Below are positions 9,158-16,580 of a DNA stretch of 32,768 bases, piece after piece. Made by a program: the position numbers and the translations under genes. The stretch lies in assembly GCA_021205245.1 (NCBI GenBank), contig JAJPXZ010000010.1, positions 1 through 32,768 on the forward strand, written 5' to 3'. The stretch's first letter is position 1; every line of letters starts with the position of its first letter. Origin of the DNA: Planctomycetaceae bacterium. Its GTDB lineage: Bacteria; Planctomycetota; SZUA-567. Below the pieces are notes generated by a model that was given only the letters and a program-made list of their open reading frames with translations, was not told where the DNA came from and ran no database searches.

Positions 9158-10693
9158 ATGACTACAGCGTTTCCAGAAAAGCCTGAGCCCGACTGGCGTG
9201 TTGGCGCTTTAAACGATGTAAACCAAACCTCTCCAGCCACGCTCACCCATTTTTCCCAACGCGCCAAGGCGTTGTTGCGGTACGCGGCGGTGGTATTTGT
9301 CATAATCTGCGGGGCGGCATTCGCGGGAGAAGAGCCGCTTCAGGACGATCTCAATCCCTTGCTGGACGGCGCGGAGCCTGAACTCCGGGCCGAGGCGGCA
9401 GTCACACCGCCGCCGGCGTCGGGATTTGCGTCCTTTTTTAACGACGCCTCCCTCGGCCTGTCGTCCACCTATTATGGCCGCGCCCGCCATGTGGACAACG
9501 GCGGCCGTGGCGATCCATCCTATCGTGATGAAATTCACGTCAACGCCTTTAGCCAGCGTGCCGATTTTCGTTCCGGCTATGCCTGGGGCGTCGTCGGCTT
9601 CGACCTGAGCTGCCAGACCAACCTCGGCCGCGGCAACGGCTGGTCCGAAGTGCTGCTCCATAAGGAATCCGGGGTCGACCGTTCCAGCGTGAGTTTGAGC
9701 CAGGCGGCGGTGAAGCTGAAATTCGGGGGCGAAGACTTCGGCCTCGATCTGCGTGGCGGCTATACCCCTATTTCGATTGGCAGCCTCGGCACCTCGGGCG
9801 GACTGTTCAGCCATTCCTATCGGGGCATGGAGGCGCGTCTCCGCTATAAACGCACGACGCTCGGCTACGGCTGGGCCGACCGGTTCCGCAACGAATGGGA
9901 CGACAACTACCGGAAGATGTACAATAGCTGGCACCAGAACCGCTTCGGCAATTCGGACGGCATCCGCGTCACCTATGTTCACTCCATCGGCCTGCGTCAC
10001 GAATTTGAAAACGGCGGCTTTATCGACCTCGGCGTCGGCGAAGGCAGGCGCTACCGGCGCAATATGCAGGCGGTGGCATCGTACCCAGTCGATCTCGGGT
10101 GTTGGGGAACCCTGACCCTCACCGGCTACGGCATCGCGGCCCGGTACCGGGAAAACTACCCCTACGAGGCGAACGAGGATCGGGAGACCGAGTACCACGT
10201 CAGCACTTCGGCCGAATGGAAGCGTGGCCTCCTTACCCTTATGGGCGGCTTCGGCCACACCCGCGCCCCGAACTCGAAGGAGATGCAGTTCCGCCTCACC
10301 GCGTGGGGCAACTCGGACAACAGGAATTATATCCAGACCTGGGGCCAGCTCGACGACTTTGTCTGGGACGGTCAGAACGTGGCCAAGACCGGCTTCCGCT
10401 ATGGCCTGGGCGAAAAGGTGTGTCTACCCGGATTGAGCGTCGGCGCGAGCTATATGTATACCTGGGGTGGCCGCAACCCGGGCCGGCCGGATAAGACGAC
10501 AGGCTGGGAGCTGGACTATTTTGCCGAATACGCGGTACCGGAAGGCAAGCTCAAGGGTTTGGCCTTGGGCGTGTATGCAGGCCATCTGCGCTACCGCAAC
10601 AACCGCTTCATCGGCAAGCAGAACCGGAACGACGTCAAGGTCATCCTCTCGTATTCGCGCACGCTGGAGGAGTTTTTGCGCGTCCGCAAATAA
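9158..10693 (+). CDS. OprD/ChiP-family outer-membrane porin
   Basis: A 511-residue precursor. A hydrophobic signal segment at about 41-56 ends in AFA before GEE, the likely cleavage site. The mature part begins SFFNDASLGLSSTYYGRAR, the usual OprD/ChiP opening (a loading strand with 'ND/ED'). It alternates aromatic beta-strands throughout, contains GLSVGASYMYTW as in ChiP, and ends in a strand NDVKVILSYSRT. I infer an 18-strand-type monomer barrel for uptake of small organic solutes or oligosaccharides. About 40 residues precede the signal core, unusually many. The ATG at 9158 has AAGGA 5 nt upstream, so it is kept, but a TTG near 9272 could give a standard signal peptide. Divergent from the EIIC-EAL gene. 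The substrate is not determinable; chitin oligosaccharides are one possibility, given the EIIC class next door. Confidence 0.85.
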   Translation: MTTAFPEKPEPDWRVGALNDVNQTSPATLTHFSQRAKALLRYAAVVFVIICGAAFAGEEPLQDDLNPLLDGAEPELRAEAAVTPPPASGFASFFNDASLGLSSTYYGRARHVDNGGRGDPSYRDEIHVNAFSQRADFRSGYAWGVVGFDLSCQTNLGRGNGWSEVLLHKESGVDRSSVSLSQAAVKLKFGGEDFGLDLRGGYTPISIGSLGTSGGLFSHSYRGMEARLRYKRTTLGYGWADRFRNEWDDNYRKMYNSWHQNRFGNSDGIRVTYVHSIGLRHEFENGGFIDLGVGEGRRYRRNMQAVASYPVDLGCWGTLTLTGYGIAARYRENYPYEANEDRETEYHVSTSAEWKRGLLTLMGGFGHTRAPNSKEMQFRLTAWGNSDNRNYIQTWGQLDDFVWDGQNVAKTGFRYGLGEKVCLPGLSVGASYMYTWGGRNPGRPDKTTGWELDYFAEYAVPEGKLKGLALGVYAGHLRYRNNRFIGKQNRNDVKVILSYSRTLEEFLRVRK

Positions 10694-10762
10694 GGTTCGG
10701 CCGGGGTCCACGGGCATGTGCGCCCGCGACGAAAATCAGACGATTTGACAAAGGAAAACACC

Positions 10763-11191
10763 ATGGACCCACGCATAAGCATCGTCACGTTGGGCGTACA
10801 AGTCCTCGAGCGGTCGCGTCAGTTTTACAAAGAGGCGTTCGGCTGGGAGCCCGCATCGGGTCAGGAAGGCATCAGCTTTTACCAGCTCGGCGGCCTCGTC
10901 TTCGCGTTGTATCCCGACGACCTCCTCGCCGCCGACGCGAACGCCCAGCCGTTCCAGGGCGGATTTCGCGGCATCACGTTAGCCTACAATGTTCGGGAAA
11001 AGAGCGACGTGGCAAAAGTACTGGCAACAGCGGAAGCGGCTGGAGCGACCATAGTCAAACCAGCCACCGACACCGACTGGGGCGGCCACGGCGGCTATCT
11101 CACCGATCCCGATGGCCATCTATGGGAAATCGCCTACAACCCGTTTTTCCCCCTGAACGCCCGAGGCGAGATCGAGATACCAACCGCGTAG
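10763..11191 (+). CDS. VOC (glyoxalase/bleomycin-resistance) domain protein
   Basis: Small 142-residue protein with the paired beta-alpha-beta-beta-beta pattern of the vicinal oxygen chelate superfamily. It has an N-terminal ITLGVQVLERSRQFYKEAFGW-like opening (SIVTLGV.. at 6-12), a WEP near 28, and the C-terminal GGHGGYLTDPDGHLWEIAYNP segment around residues 108-128, whose Glu is a usual metal ligand. Members act on varied small molecules (glyoxalase, dioxygenase, antibiotic sequestration), and the sequence does not decide which. The ATG at 10763 has AAGGA 7 nt upstream; an in-frame ATG at 10718 lacks this and would add 15 atypical residues. It lies 69 bp after the porin on the same strand and is convergent with mgtC. 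Confidence 0.85.
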   Translation: MDPRISIVTLGVQVLERSRQFYKEAFGWEPASGQEGISFYQLGGLVFALYPDDLLAADANAQPFQGGFRGITLAYNVREKSDVAKVLATAEAAGATIVKPATDTDWGGHGGYLTDPDGHLWEIAYNPFFPLNARGEIEIPTA

Positions 11192-11224
11192 TGCGCATCT
11201 GTCACCCAAAACGGGGCTCACCCC

Positions 11225-11929
11225 TCAGTCATCCTCTTTCGTCACATTCACCTTCACCGAAATTACATCGGGAATCTTGTTTATCGCCTCCGAGAGGATC
11301 TCCACCGACTTGCTCCCCACCACCCGCACCATCATCGACGCCACCTTCGGGTCGGCGTACTCGGTTTTCATGGAAAAGGTGCGGATGGTAAAACCGTTCG
11401 ACGCGCACAACCCGAGAATGCGGGTGGCGGCATCTTTCGAATCGATGGAATACCGGACAATCAGCCGGTTGGTGACGCCCAAGAGCTTGTGCATAACGCG
11501 GGTATAGCCGATGGCGACGATGAAATGGCTGGCGGTGGCGCACAGGGCCAGCAGGTACAACCCGCCGCCGCAGGCCATCCCCACCCCGGCGGTAACCCAG
11601 ATGGTGGCGGCGGTGGTCAAGCCGTGGACGATGTCTTTCCGGACAAAGATCAGGCCGCCGCCGATAAAACCGATGCCGGAGACGATCTGCGCCGCGACGC
11701 GGGACGGGTCGTAGGCCTGGGGTACATCGGCAAAGCCCCATTTCGACACCAGCATGATCAGGGCCGCGCCCATGCCGACCAGGGCGTGGGTCCGCAGGCC
11801 CGCGCTCTTCAGCTTTATTTCCCGCTCAAGGCCAATCAGGGAGGAGAGGACAAAGGCAAACACCAGTTCCTTGAACTGCAACCAGTTCGACCCCTGCACC
11901 TCACTCAGCACCACATCCCACAATTCCAT
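11225..11929 (-). CDS. MgtC/SapB family membrane protein
   Basis: A 234-residue inner-membrane protein. The N-terminal half carries the MgtC/SapB membrane domain with SSLIGLEREIKLKSAGLRTH at about 30-49, GMGAALIMLVS, and VSGIGFIGGGLIF-like glycine motifs near 83-96, followed by HGLTTAATIWVTAGVGMACG. The C-terminal ~80 residues form a cytosolic ACT-like domain (DAATRILGLCASNGFTIRTF...). Family members are linked to Mg2+ limitation, intracellular survival and F-ATPase regulation in pathogens; in non-pathogens the role is unclear. It starts 12 nt after the rpe stop with GGAG 7 nt before its ATG, so rpe and this gene form an operon. No Mg2+ riboswitch leader is possible in such a short gap. Confidence 0.9.
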   Translation of the reverse strand: MELWDVVLSEVQGSNWLQFKELVFAFVLSSLIGLEREIKLKSAGLRTHALVGMGAALIMLVSKWGFADVPQAYDPSRVAAQIVSGIGFIGGGLIFVRKDIVHGLTTAATIWVTAGVGMACGGGLYLLALCATASHFIVAIGYTRVMHKLLGVTNRLIVRYSIDSKDAATRILGLCASNGFTIRTFSMKTEYADPKVASMMVRVVGSKSVEILSEAINKIPDVISVKVNVTKEDD

Positions 11930-11941
11930 CTGTCTGCTCCA

Positions 11942-12604
11942 TCATCGGCCAGACCGTAGCTCCCGGACGGCGGCCACCGGATCGGCTGCCCGGAACACGC
12001 CCGTCCCCGCCACCAGCGTATCGGCTCCGGCGTCGATTATCGCCGATGCGTTCGCGGTCGACACGCCGCCGTCAATTTCCAGATCCGCTTCGGCTCTGCC
12101 CTCGCGGTCGAGAAGCGCCCTGATGGCGCGCAACCGGTCCAACGACTCGGGGATGAACTTTTGCCCGCCGAACCCGGGGAACACGCTCATCAGGAGTAGG
12201 CGGTCCACCTTCCCCACCTTGCCGGACAACCGTTCCACCGGCATGTCGGGATTGATCGACAAGCCCCGGTCCTTGCCGAGGGAGCCGATTTCATCCAGCA
12301 CCGCGTCGGGGTCGGGGTAAATCTCCAGGTGGACGGTTATGCCGTCCGCCCCGGCGTCGGCGAAGGTTTTCAGGTATTTGTGGGCGTTATCCATCATCAG
12401 GTGGACGTCGAGATAGAGCGAGGTCACCTTGCGGATGCTCTCCAGCATACCCACTCCCAGCGACAAATTGGGGACGAAGTGTGCATCCATAACGTCGAAG
12501 TGGAGGATCTCCGCCCCGGCGTCTTCGACCTTGCGGATTTCGTCGCCGAGATGGAGAAAATCGGCGGCAAGAATGGAGGGGGCGATTTTGACTTTTTTAG
12601 CCAT
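11942..12604 (-). CDS. rpe: Ribulose-phosphate 3-epimerase
   Basis: A 220-residue TIM-barrel enzyme interconverting ribulose 5-phosphate and xylulose 5-phosphate in the pentose phosphate pathway. The metal and catalytic residues are visible: H35 and D37 in HFDVMD, H68 in DVHLMM, D178 in EIDGG. The PSILAADF opening (9-16), FVPNLSLG (43-50) and VFPGFGGQKF (141-150) are diagnostic. Departures are MDA for the usual MDG at 40-41 and AGTGVF for AGSAVF near 199-204, so a related sugar-phosphate epimerase cannot be excluded. A GAAGGG ribosome site precedes the ATG. It shares a divergent promoter region with the AICAR formyltransferase gene and is followed closely by mgtC. Confidence 0.92.
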   Translation of the reverse strand: MAKKVKIAPSILAADFLHLGDEIRKVEDAGAEILHFDVMDAHFVPNLSLGVGMLESIRKVTSLYLDVHLMMDNAHKYLKTFADAGADGITVHLEIYPDPDAVLDEIGSLGKDRGLSINPDMPVERLSGKVGKVDRLLLMSVFPGFGGQKFIPESLDRLRAIRALLDREGRAEADLEIDGGVSTANASAIIDAGADTLVAGTGVFRAADPVAAVRELRSGR

Positions 12605-12639
12605 GCTTTTTTCCCTTCGGGGATATCTCTAGAGGGCTT

Positions 12640-12672
12640 ACGGCTTTTGGGGACACTCTTGACGGCTTTTGG
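12640..12672 (+). repeat. 11-bp direct repeat ACGGCTTTTGG, two copies 22 bp apart
   Basis: Exact copies at 12640-12650 and 12662-12672. The start-to-start spacing of 22 bp is about two helical turns, which puts both on the same DNA face. The second copy overlaps the predicted -35 of the downstream AICAR formyltransferase gene. The arrangement looks like a tandem operator for an unknown regulator. Confidence 0.5.
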
Positions 12673-12687
12673 CCTTTTCCCTAAACT
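12659..12687 (+). promoter_or_regulatory. Putative sigma-70 promoter of the AICAR formyltransferase gene
   Basis: TTGACG (12659-12664), 17-nt spacer, TAAACT (12682-12687), matching consensus at 5/6 and 4/6. The predicted start is near 12694, about 42 nt before the ATG. The -35 hexamer overlaps one copy of the ACGGCTTTTGG repeat. Confidence 0.45.
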
Positions 12688-12698
12688 TGGTTTTTTCC

Positions 12699-12727
12699 AT
12701 AGTATGTAATTCCCGGTCCTTTGACAA
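12699..12727 (-). promoter_or_regulatory. Putative sigma-70 promoter of rpe-mgtC
   Basis: Minus-strand TTGTCA (12722-12727), 17-nt spacer, TACTAT (12699-12704), matching consensus at 5/6 and 4/6. It overlaps the region transcribed from the opposing promoter, so the two divergent transcripts would be face-to-face over roughly 30 bp. Confidence 0.45.
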
Positions 12728-12735
12728 GGTGAACC

Positions 12736-14019
12736 ATGCCCGATTTTAAAGCGATGTACAAGACAGTGATGGATGACCACTTTCCGGACGATCTCACCAT
12801 CTCGTGGGGCGATCAACGGCTGGTTTACCGCAAAAGAACCTGGGTCATCAACGACGAAGGCGAAAACATCCAAAAAGGCCTCCGCTATGGCGAGAACCCG
12901 GGCCAGGAAGCGGCGGTCTACGAGTTGGTCTCGGGCAACCTCAATTTAGGCGAGTGCTCCTTTATCGAACCGGGCAAGGGCCTTATCTCCTGCCTGTCGG
13001 AAGAGGGCCTGCTCCAGTTCGGCAAACATCCCGGCAAGACCAATCTCACCGACGTCGACTCCGCCCTCAACGTCATGCGCTACCTCGACGCCCGGCCCGC
13101 CGTGATGATCATGAAGCACAATAACCCGTCGGGGGCGAGCTACGGCTCCACCGCCGCCGAAGCCTACGACCGCGCCAACGCCGCCGACCGCCTCGCCGCC
13201 TTTGGCGGAGCCGCCGTCTTCAACGTCAAGGTCGACGCCGAAGCGGCACAGCTTATGGCAAACAATTATCTCGAGGTCGTTGCCGCGCCCGACTACGACG
13301 GAGCGGCACTGGAGATCTTCGCGAAGAAGAAAAACCTCCGCGTCATCCGCATCGACCGAATCGACCGCATCCGCGAGTATGCCCCCCTCCGCTTCGTCGA
13401 CTTCAAGTCGTTGATGGACGGTGGGCTTATCGTCCAGCAGTCGCAGTTGAACCGCATCACCTCGCCCGCCGCATTGCTGAAGGCGGAAGCGGTCAGCCGT
13501 GACGGCGTTAAACATAGCGTCACCCGTCAACCCGACGAACGCGAAGTGGCGGATCTCCTTTTCGGCTGGCAGGTCGAACAGGGGGTCACCTCCAATTCGG
13601 TTTTGTTCGTCAAAAACGAGACCACCGTCGCCATCGGCGCGGGCGAGCAGGACCGGGTCGGCGTGGCGGAAATCGCCATCTTCAAGGCCTATAAGAAAAA
13701 GGCGGACGACATTGCGTTCCGCCGTCACGGCAAGCTGTTTTTCGAGGTCGAACTCGAAGAAGCCGCCGGGCGTCTGCCCGCCGGTTCCGCCGCCGCCATT
13801 CGCTCCGAGGCGGATGCGGAAAAAGGGGGGCTGATCGGCAGTGCCGCCGTATCCGACGCATTTTTCCCAAAGAGGGACGGCATCGACGCCATCGCCAAAC
13901 ACGGCGTCGGGTCGATTATTCAACCCGGCGGGTCGTTGGCCGACGCCGAAATCATCGACGCGGTCAACCAACACGGCATGGCCATGGTGTTTACCGGACA
14001 GCGGGCATTCAAGCACTAA
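12736..14019 (+). CDS. Monofunctional AICAR formyltransferase (C-terminal PurH domain only)
   Basis: Penultimate step of purine synthesis: formylation of AICAR to FAICAR with 10-formyl-tetrahydrofolate. At 427 residues it corresponds only to the formyltransferase part of bifunctional PurH (about 520-530 residues); the N-terminal IMP cyclohydrolase domain is absent. Diagnostic motifs are LRYGENPGQ at 49-57 and MKHNNPSG at 126-133, with the catalytic Lys-His pair 127-128 (usually KHTNPCG). Others are a GAGEQDRVG segment replacing GAGQMSRV, and a C-terminal IIQPGGSLADAEII...GMAMVFTG ending. AAGGTG lies 5 nt upstream of the ATG. IMP cyclohydrolase would have to be encoded elsewhere. The close placement opposite rpe, which drains or supplies ribose 5-phosphate, is suggestive but may be chance. 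Confidence 0.92.
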   Translation: MPDFKAMYKTVMDDHFPDDLTISWGDQRLVYRKRTWVINDEGENIQKGLRYGENPGQEAAVYELVSGNLNLGECSFIEPGKGLISCLSEEGLLQFGKHPGKTNLTDVDSALNVMRYLDARPAVMIMKHNNPSGASYGSTAAEAYDRANAADRLAAFGGAAVFNVKVDAEAAQLMANNYLEVVAAPDYDGAALEIFAKKKNLRVIRIDRIDRIREYAPLRFVDFKSLMDGGLIVQQSQLNRITSPAALLKAEAVSRDGVKHSVTRQPDEREVADLLFGWQVEQGVTSNSVLFVKNETTVAIGAGEQDRVGVAEIAIFKAYKKKADDIAFRRHGKLFFEVELEEAAGRLPAGSAAAIRSEADAEKGGLIGSAAVSDAFFPKRDGIDAIAKHGVGSIIQPGGSLADAEIIDAVNQHGMAMVFTGQRAFKH

Positions 14020-14051
14020 GTTGTCCGGACATCTATAAACGGGGAGTACAC

Positions 14052-15257
14052 ATGAACCGCGAACAGAATTGCGGCAAAGAACCGGGTCGGCACATCTCGA
14101 TGGAATTGACGGCCGAAAGCGCGCGCGTCACCCGCCTTTCCCTGAACGGCAACCGGCTGGTTGTCACTATCGAAGCCGAACTTTCCGACAGCAAGGTCAA
14201 TGCCGCCGAGGAAGAAGCCGCCGCAGCCGCAGCCGCCCGATCGGCGACCCAGCACCGGCCCTATCCCCGCAAAGACACGGAATTGGTCCGCCGGGCGCCC
14301 ACCAGCCCCGTCGCCGCGCCCGAGGGGTCCAATGTCGCACCCGACGCAGCCACCGGTGGTGTTATGGGGTCGGAAAACCTTCCCCCCGCTTCGGCAGCCT
14401 ATACCCCCGGGTCGGGATCGTCACCCGACGCTTCCATCACCCAGTCGGACGCCCTGGTCTATCCTCCGCCAATCCGGGAAGGCTCGGTTCCGGCCGAAGC
14501 GCAGACGCTCAGCCTGCACGACACCCAGCCCATCCTCGGGTTAGGTGTGGCGGTTGACGCCGGCGAGACTGAAACAGACGTCAACCCGGCTCTGGTCCCC
14601 TCCGCTCCGCCCCTTGAACCGGTGCGCGAACTCACAGAAACCTGGGACGAACCGGGCCAGCCCGTCGTCCACGAAGCCCTGTCTCCTGTGTCCGGCGTCT
14701 ATGACGAGCAGGATCTCAAGGAAACGCACGCTGACGAAGGCATCCACGAAAGCGAACAAGCGCGGCCTTGGACCGAGATGCCCCCCGTCGGGGAAGTCAA
14801 CCCTTCGCCCGCACCACAACCCGCTTTTGCCGGCGCGCCCATTATCGGCCTAGCGCCGTCCATGGATGACGAGAGCTTGGCAATTACCGAGGAATCGAGC
14901 GCCATTGGCGGCGACCGTCACGGCGAGCCCCAGCCCACCATCTCGTTTGGAACAGACAACTCCTCTCCCACGCCGCAGCCGCAACCGGCCCCGGCGCCGT
15001 CGCGGCCCATTGATTTCGCGCCGACGCCCGGGCCGACCGCGACCCCTGCACCAGCCCCGGTTCCGCAGCCGCAGCCTGAGCCGCAACCCCAGGCCGCCAA
15101 GGAGCCGTCCAAACCCGAGGCGGGGAGTACGACGGTCTTGATCCGCTATACCTGCCCGAAGTGCAAGACCCAGGGCATGCAGGCGGTGGACAAGGTCGGA
15201 ACAGTGGTGAATTGCTCGAACTGCGGCAAGGCCATGCGGTTGGTCATGAAGAAATAG
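14052..15257 (+). CDS. Low-complexity protein with C-terminal zinc ribbon
   Basis: Unrecognised 401-residue protein. Residues 1-55 look like a small folded beta segment (SMELTAESARVTRLSLNG...), followed by a Glu/Ala run. Residues ~70-355 are disordered in appearance, rich in Pro, Ala, Ser, Glu and Gln, with repeated short PQP/PAP units near 290-350. The last ~40 residues carry a four-cysteine zinc ribbon: CPKC at 368-371 and CSNC at 388-391. No signal peptide or membrane segment is seen. The layout (anchor domain, long linker, zinc ribbon) suggests a scaffold or nucleic-acid/protein-binding adaptor, but I do not assign a function. GGGGAG precedes the ATG. It follows the AICAR formyltransferase by 32 bp and precedes the LptF/G gene. 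Confidence 0.8.
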   Translation: MNREQNCGKEPGRHISMELTAESARVTRLSLNGNRLVVTIEAELSDSKVNAAEEEAAAAAAARSATQHRPYPRKDTELVRRAPTSPVAAPEGSNVAPDAATGGVMGSENLPPASAAYTPGSGSSPDASITQSDALVYPPPIREGSVPAEAQTLSLHDTQPILGLGVAVDAGETETDVNPALVPSAPPLEPVRELTETWDEPGQPVVHEALSPVSGVYDEQDLKETHADEGIHESEQARPWTEMPPVGEVNPSPAPQPAFAGAPIIGLAPSMDDESLAITEESSAIGGDRHGEPQPTISFGTDNSSPTPQPQPAPAPSRPIDFAPTPGPTATPAPAPVPQPQPEPQPQAAKEPSKPEAGSTTVLIRYTCPKCKTQGMQAVDKVGTVVNCSNCGKAMRLVMKK

Positions 15258-15293
15258 CTTGAACTCGGCCCCCACACCGGCATGATTGGAGGG

Positions 15294-15321
15294 AGGTAAA
15301 CGGTCGGACGGCTGTTTACCT
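15294..15321 (+). terminator. Hairpin AGGTAAAC...GTTTACCT, probable weak terminator
   Basis: An 8-bp perfect stem (15294-15301 with 15314-15321) and a 12-nt loop, followed by a mixed T/C tail. It lies between the zinc-ribbon gene and the LptF/G gene. The tail is not a pure T-run, so partial termination or mRNA protection is as likely as full stop. Confidence 0.45.
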
Positions 15322-15346
15322 TCTTTCATACAGAGGATTACTTTTG

Positions 15347-16537
15347 ATGCAACGGCCCCAGCAGTTCAAATCCTGGCTCCGCGTGTGGATGCCCTTTGGT
15401 CTCAGGCGTATCGACTTGTATTTCATCAAGTTCTACGTCCGCGCCTTCGTTATTATCGTTGTCGCCTTGGCAGCACTGGTGGCTATCGGCGACATGTTCC
15501 AGCGCTTCGACGACTTTGTCATGCTGTCCAGGCGGGAGAACCACGACCTCGCCACCGGCGTCCTGACGTTCCTCCGCTACTACGGAACCTGGGTTCCGCA
15601 ACTCCTTTTCCAATATATGCTTCCAGCGGCAATGCTCATGGCCGCCTCCATTACCGCCACCTCGTCGTTCGCCGGTCCCCGAGGCAACAACGAGTATATC
15701 GTCATCCGTTCCGTCGGCGTACCGGTGCTGCGGGCATTCTTCCCCCTGATACTCCCCGCCCTGGTGGTGGCGGTAGCGTTCCAGGCCAGCCGCGACACCT
15801 ACCTCCCCTCCATGGTGCGGCAATCCAACGCTATCCTCAACCGGCTGAAATCACGGACCTCCAACCCCACCTCCGTGACCCATTTTGGCAATCACGGCAT
15901 CCAGACCGCCGCCATCGGCTGGTTTGCCCCCGACGGGGTCGCCCACAACCTGATTCTCGAAATACGGGACTCGGAGGCGTTCCAGCGTGGCGATCCGGCG
16001 CTGGGCGACAACGACTTCGTTGCCTACCGGGCCGCCGCCGCCCAACTGCAGCGGCAGCCCGACAACACCTACCTGTGGCTGCCATTGGAAAAGGCCGAGG
16101 TCCATACCTATACCCAATTCGCCCGGCGGTCACAGCCCTGGACCGAACCGGTCCCGACCGAAATGACGCCTGCCATGATCGAACGCCAGACCCTTGGCGA
16201 CGCAGTGAGTTCGTGGCGCGATCTCGCCCTTATGGGCGAAGACAACCCCGGCGCACGCTTCGAGATGCATTGGCGGCTGGCAGAACCCATCGCCGGCTGC
16301 CTCCTCATTATATGGGGAACCGGCCTGTGCATGGGCAGAATGCTCCGTGGCCGGGGAGCCAGTTTTATCTCCGCGATAACGGTATCGATGCTGGCTGCGG
16401 CCCTCTTCTACTCCCTCCGGCTCGCCGGCAGGTCGTTGTGGGAATCAGGCTCGCTGACGGCAACGCAGGGGGTATGGTATCCCATTGCCGTGGCGGCGGT
16501 TATTGCCTTGCCGATAGCGTTATGGATGGAGCGGTAA
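15347..16537 (+). CDS. LptF/LptG (YjgP/YjgQ) family permease
   Basis: A 396-residue inner-membrane protein. Two or three membrane segments lie in the first ~145 residues (FVIIVVALAALVAIGDMF at about 32-49 is the first). A periplasmic beta-jellyroll-like domain of ~150 residues follows, then three C-terminal segments after about residue 300. This 3+3 arrangement with DMFQRFDDF after the first helix is the LptF/LptG pattern. These permeases, with the LptB ATPase, extract lipopolysaccharide from the inner membrane toward the outer membrane. Only one family member is in the window; a partner and LptB must be elsewhere. LptF versus LptG cannot be decided. The ATG at 15347 has AGAGGA about 10 nt upstream. 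The AMMECR1 gene follows 43 bp downstream. Confidence 0.85.
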   Translation: MQRPQQFKSWLRVWMPFGLRRIDLYFIKFYVRAFVIIVVALAALVAIGDMFQRFDDFVMLSRRENHDLATGVLTFLRYYGTWVPQLLFQYMLPAAMLMAASITATSSFAGPRGNNEYIVIRSVGVPVLRAFFPLILPALVVAVAFQASRDTYLPSMVRQSNAILNRLKSRTSNPTSVTHFGNHGIQTAAIGWFAPDGVAHNLILEIRDSEAFQRGDPALGDNDFVAYRAAAAQLQRQPDNTYLWLPLEKAEVHTYTQFARRSQPWTEPVPTEMTPAMIERQTLGDAVSSWRDLALMGEDNPGARFEMHWRLAEPIAGCLLIIWGTGLCMGRMLRGRGASFISAITVSMLAAALFYSLRLAGRSLWESGSLTATQGVWYPIAVAAVIALPIALWMER

Positions 16538-16580
16538 GGGCGGCGGGTGAGATTGCGGCGACTATCATTAAGGGGCAATA

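Noticed and set aside
12721-12726. TTGACA just before the AICAR formyltransferase ATG as a -35 box
   Set aside because: Only 10 bp from the start codon with no -10 in range; on the other strand the same bases form part of the rpe promoter.
12946-14016. Minus-strand 356-codon frame opposite the AICAR formyltransferase gene
   Set aside because: Antisense shadow of a conserved enzyme; Gly/Asp/Val-rich with no domain pattern and no ribosome site noticed.
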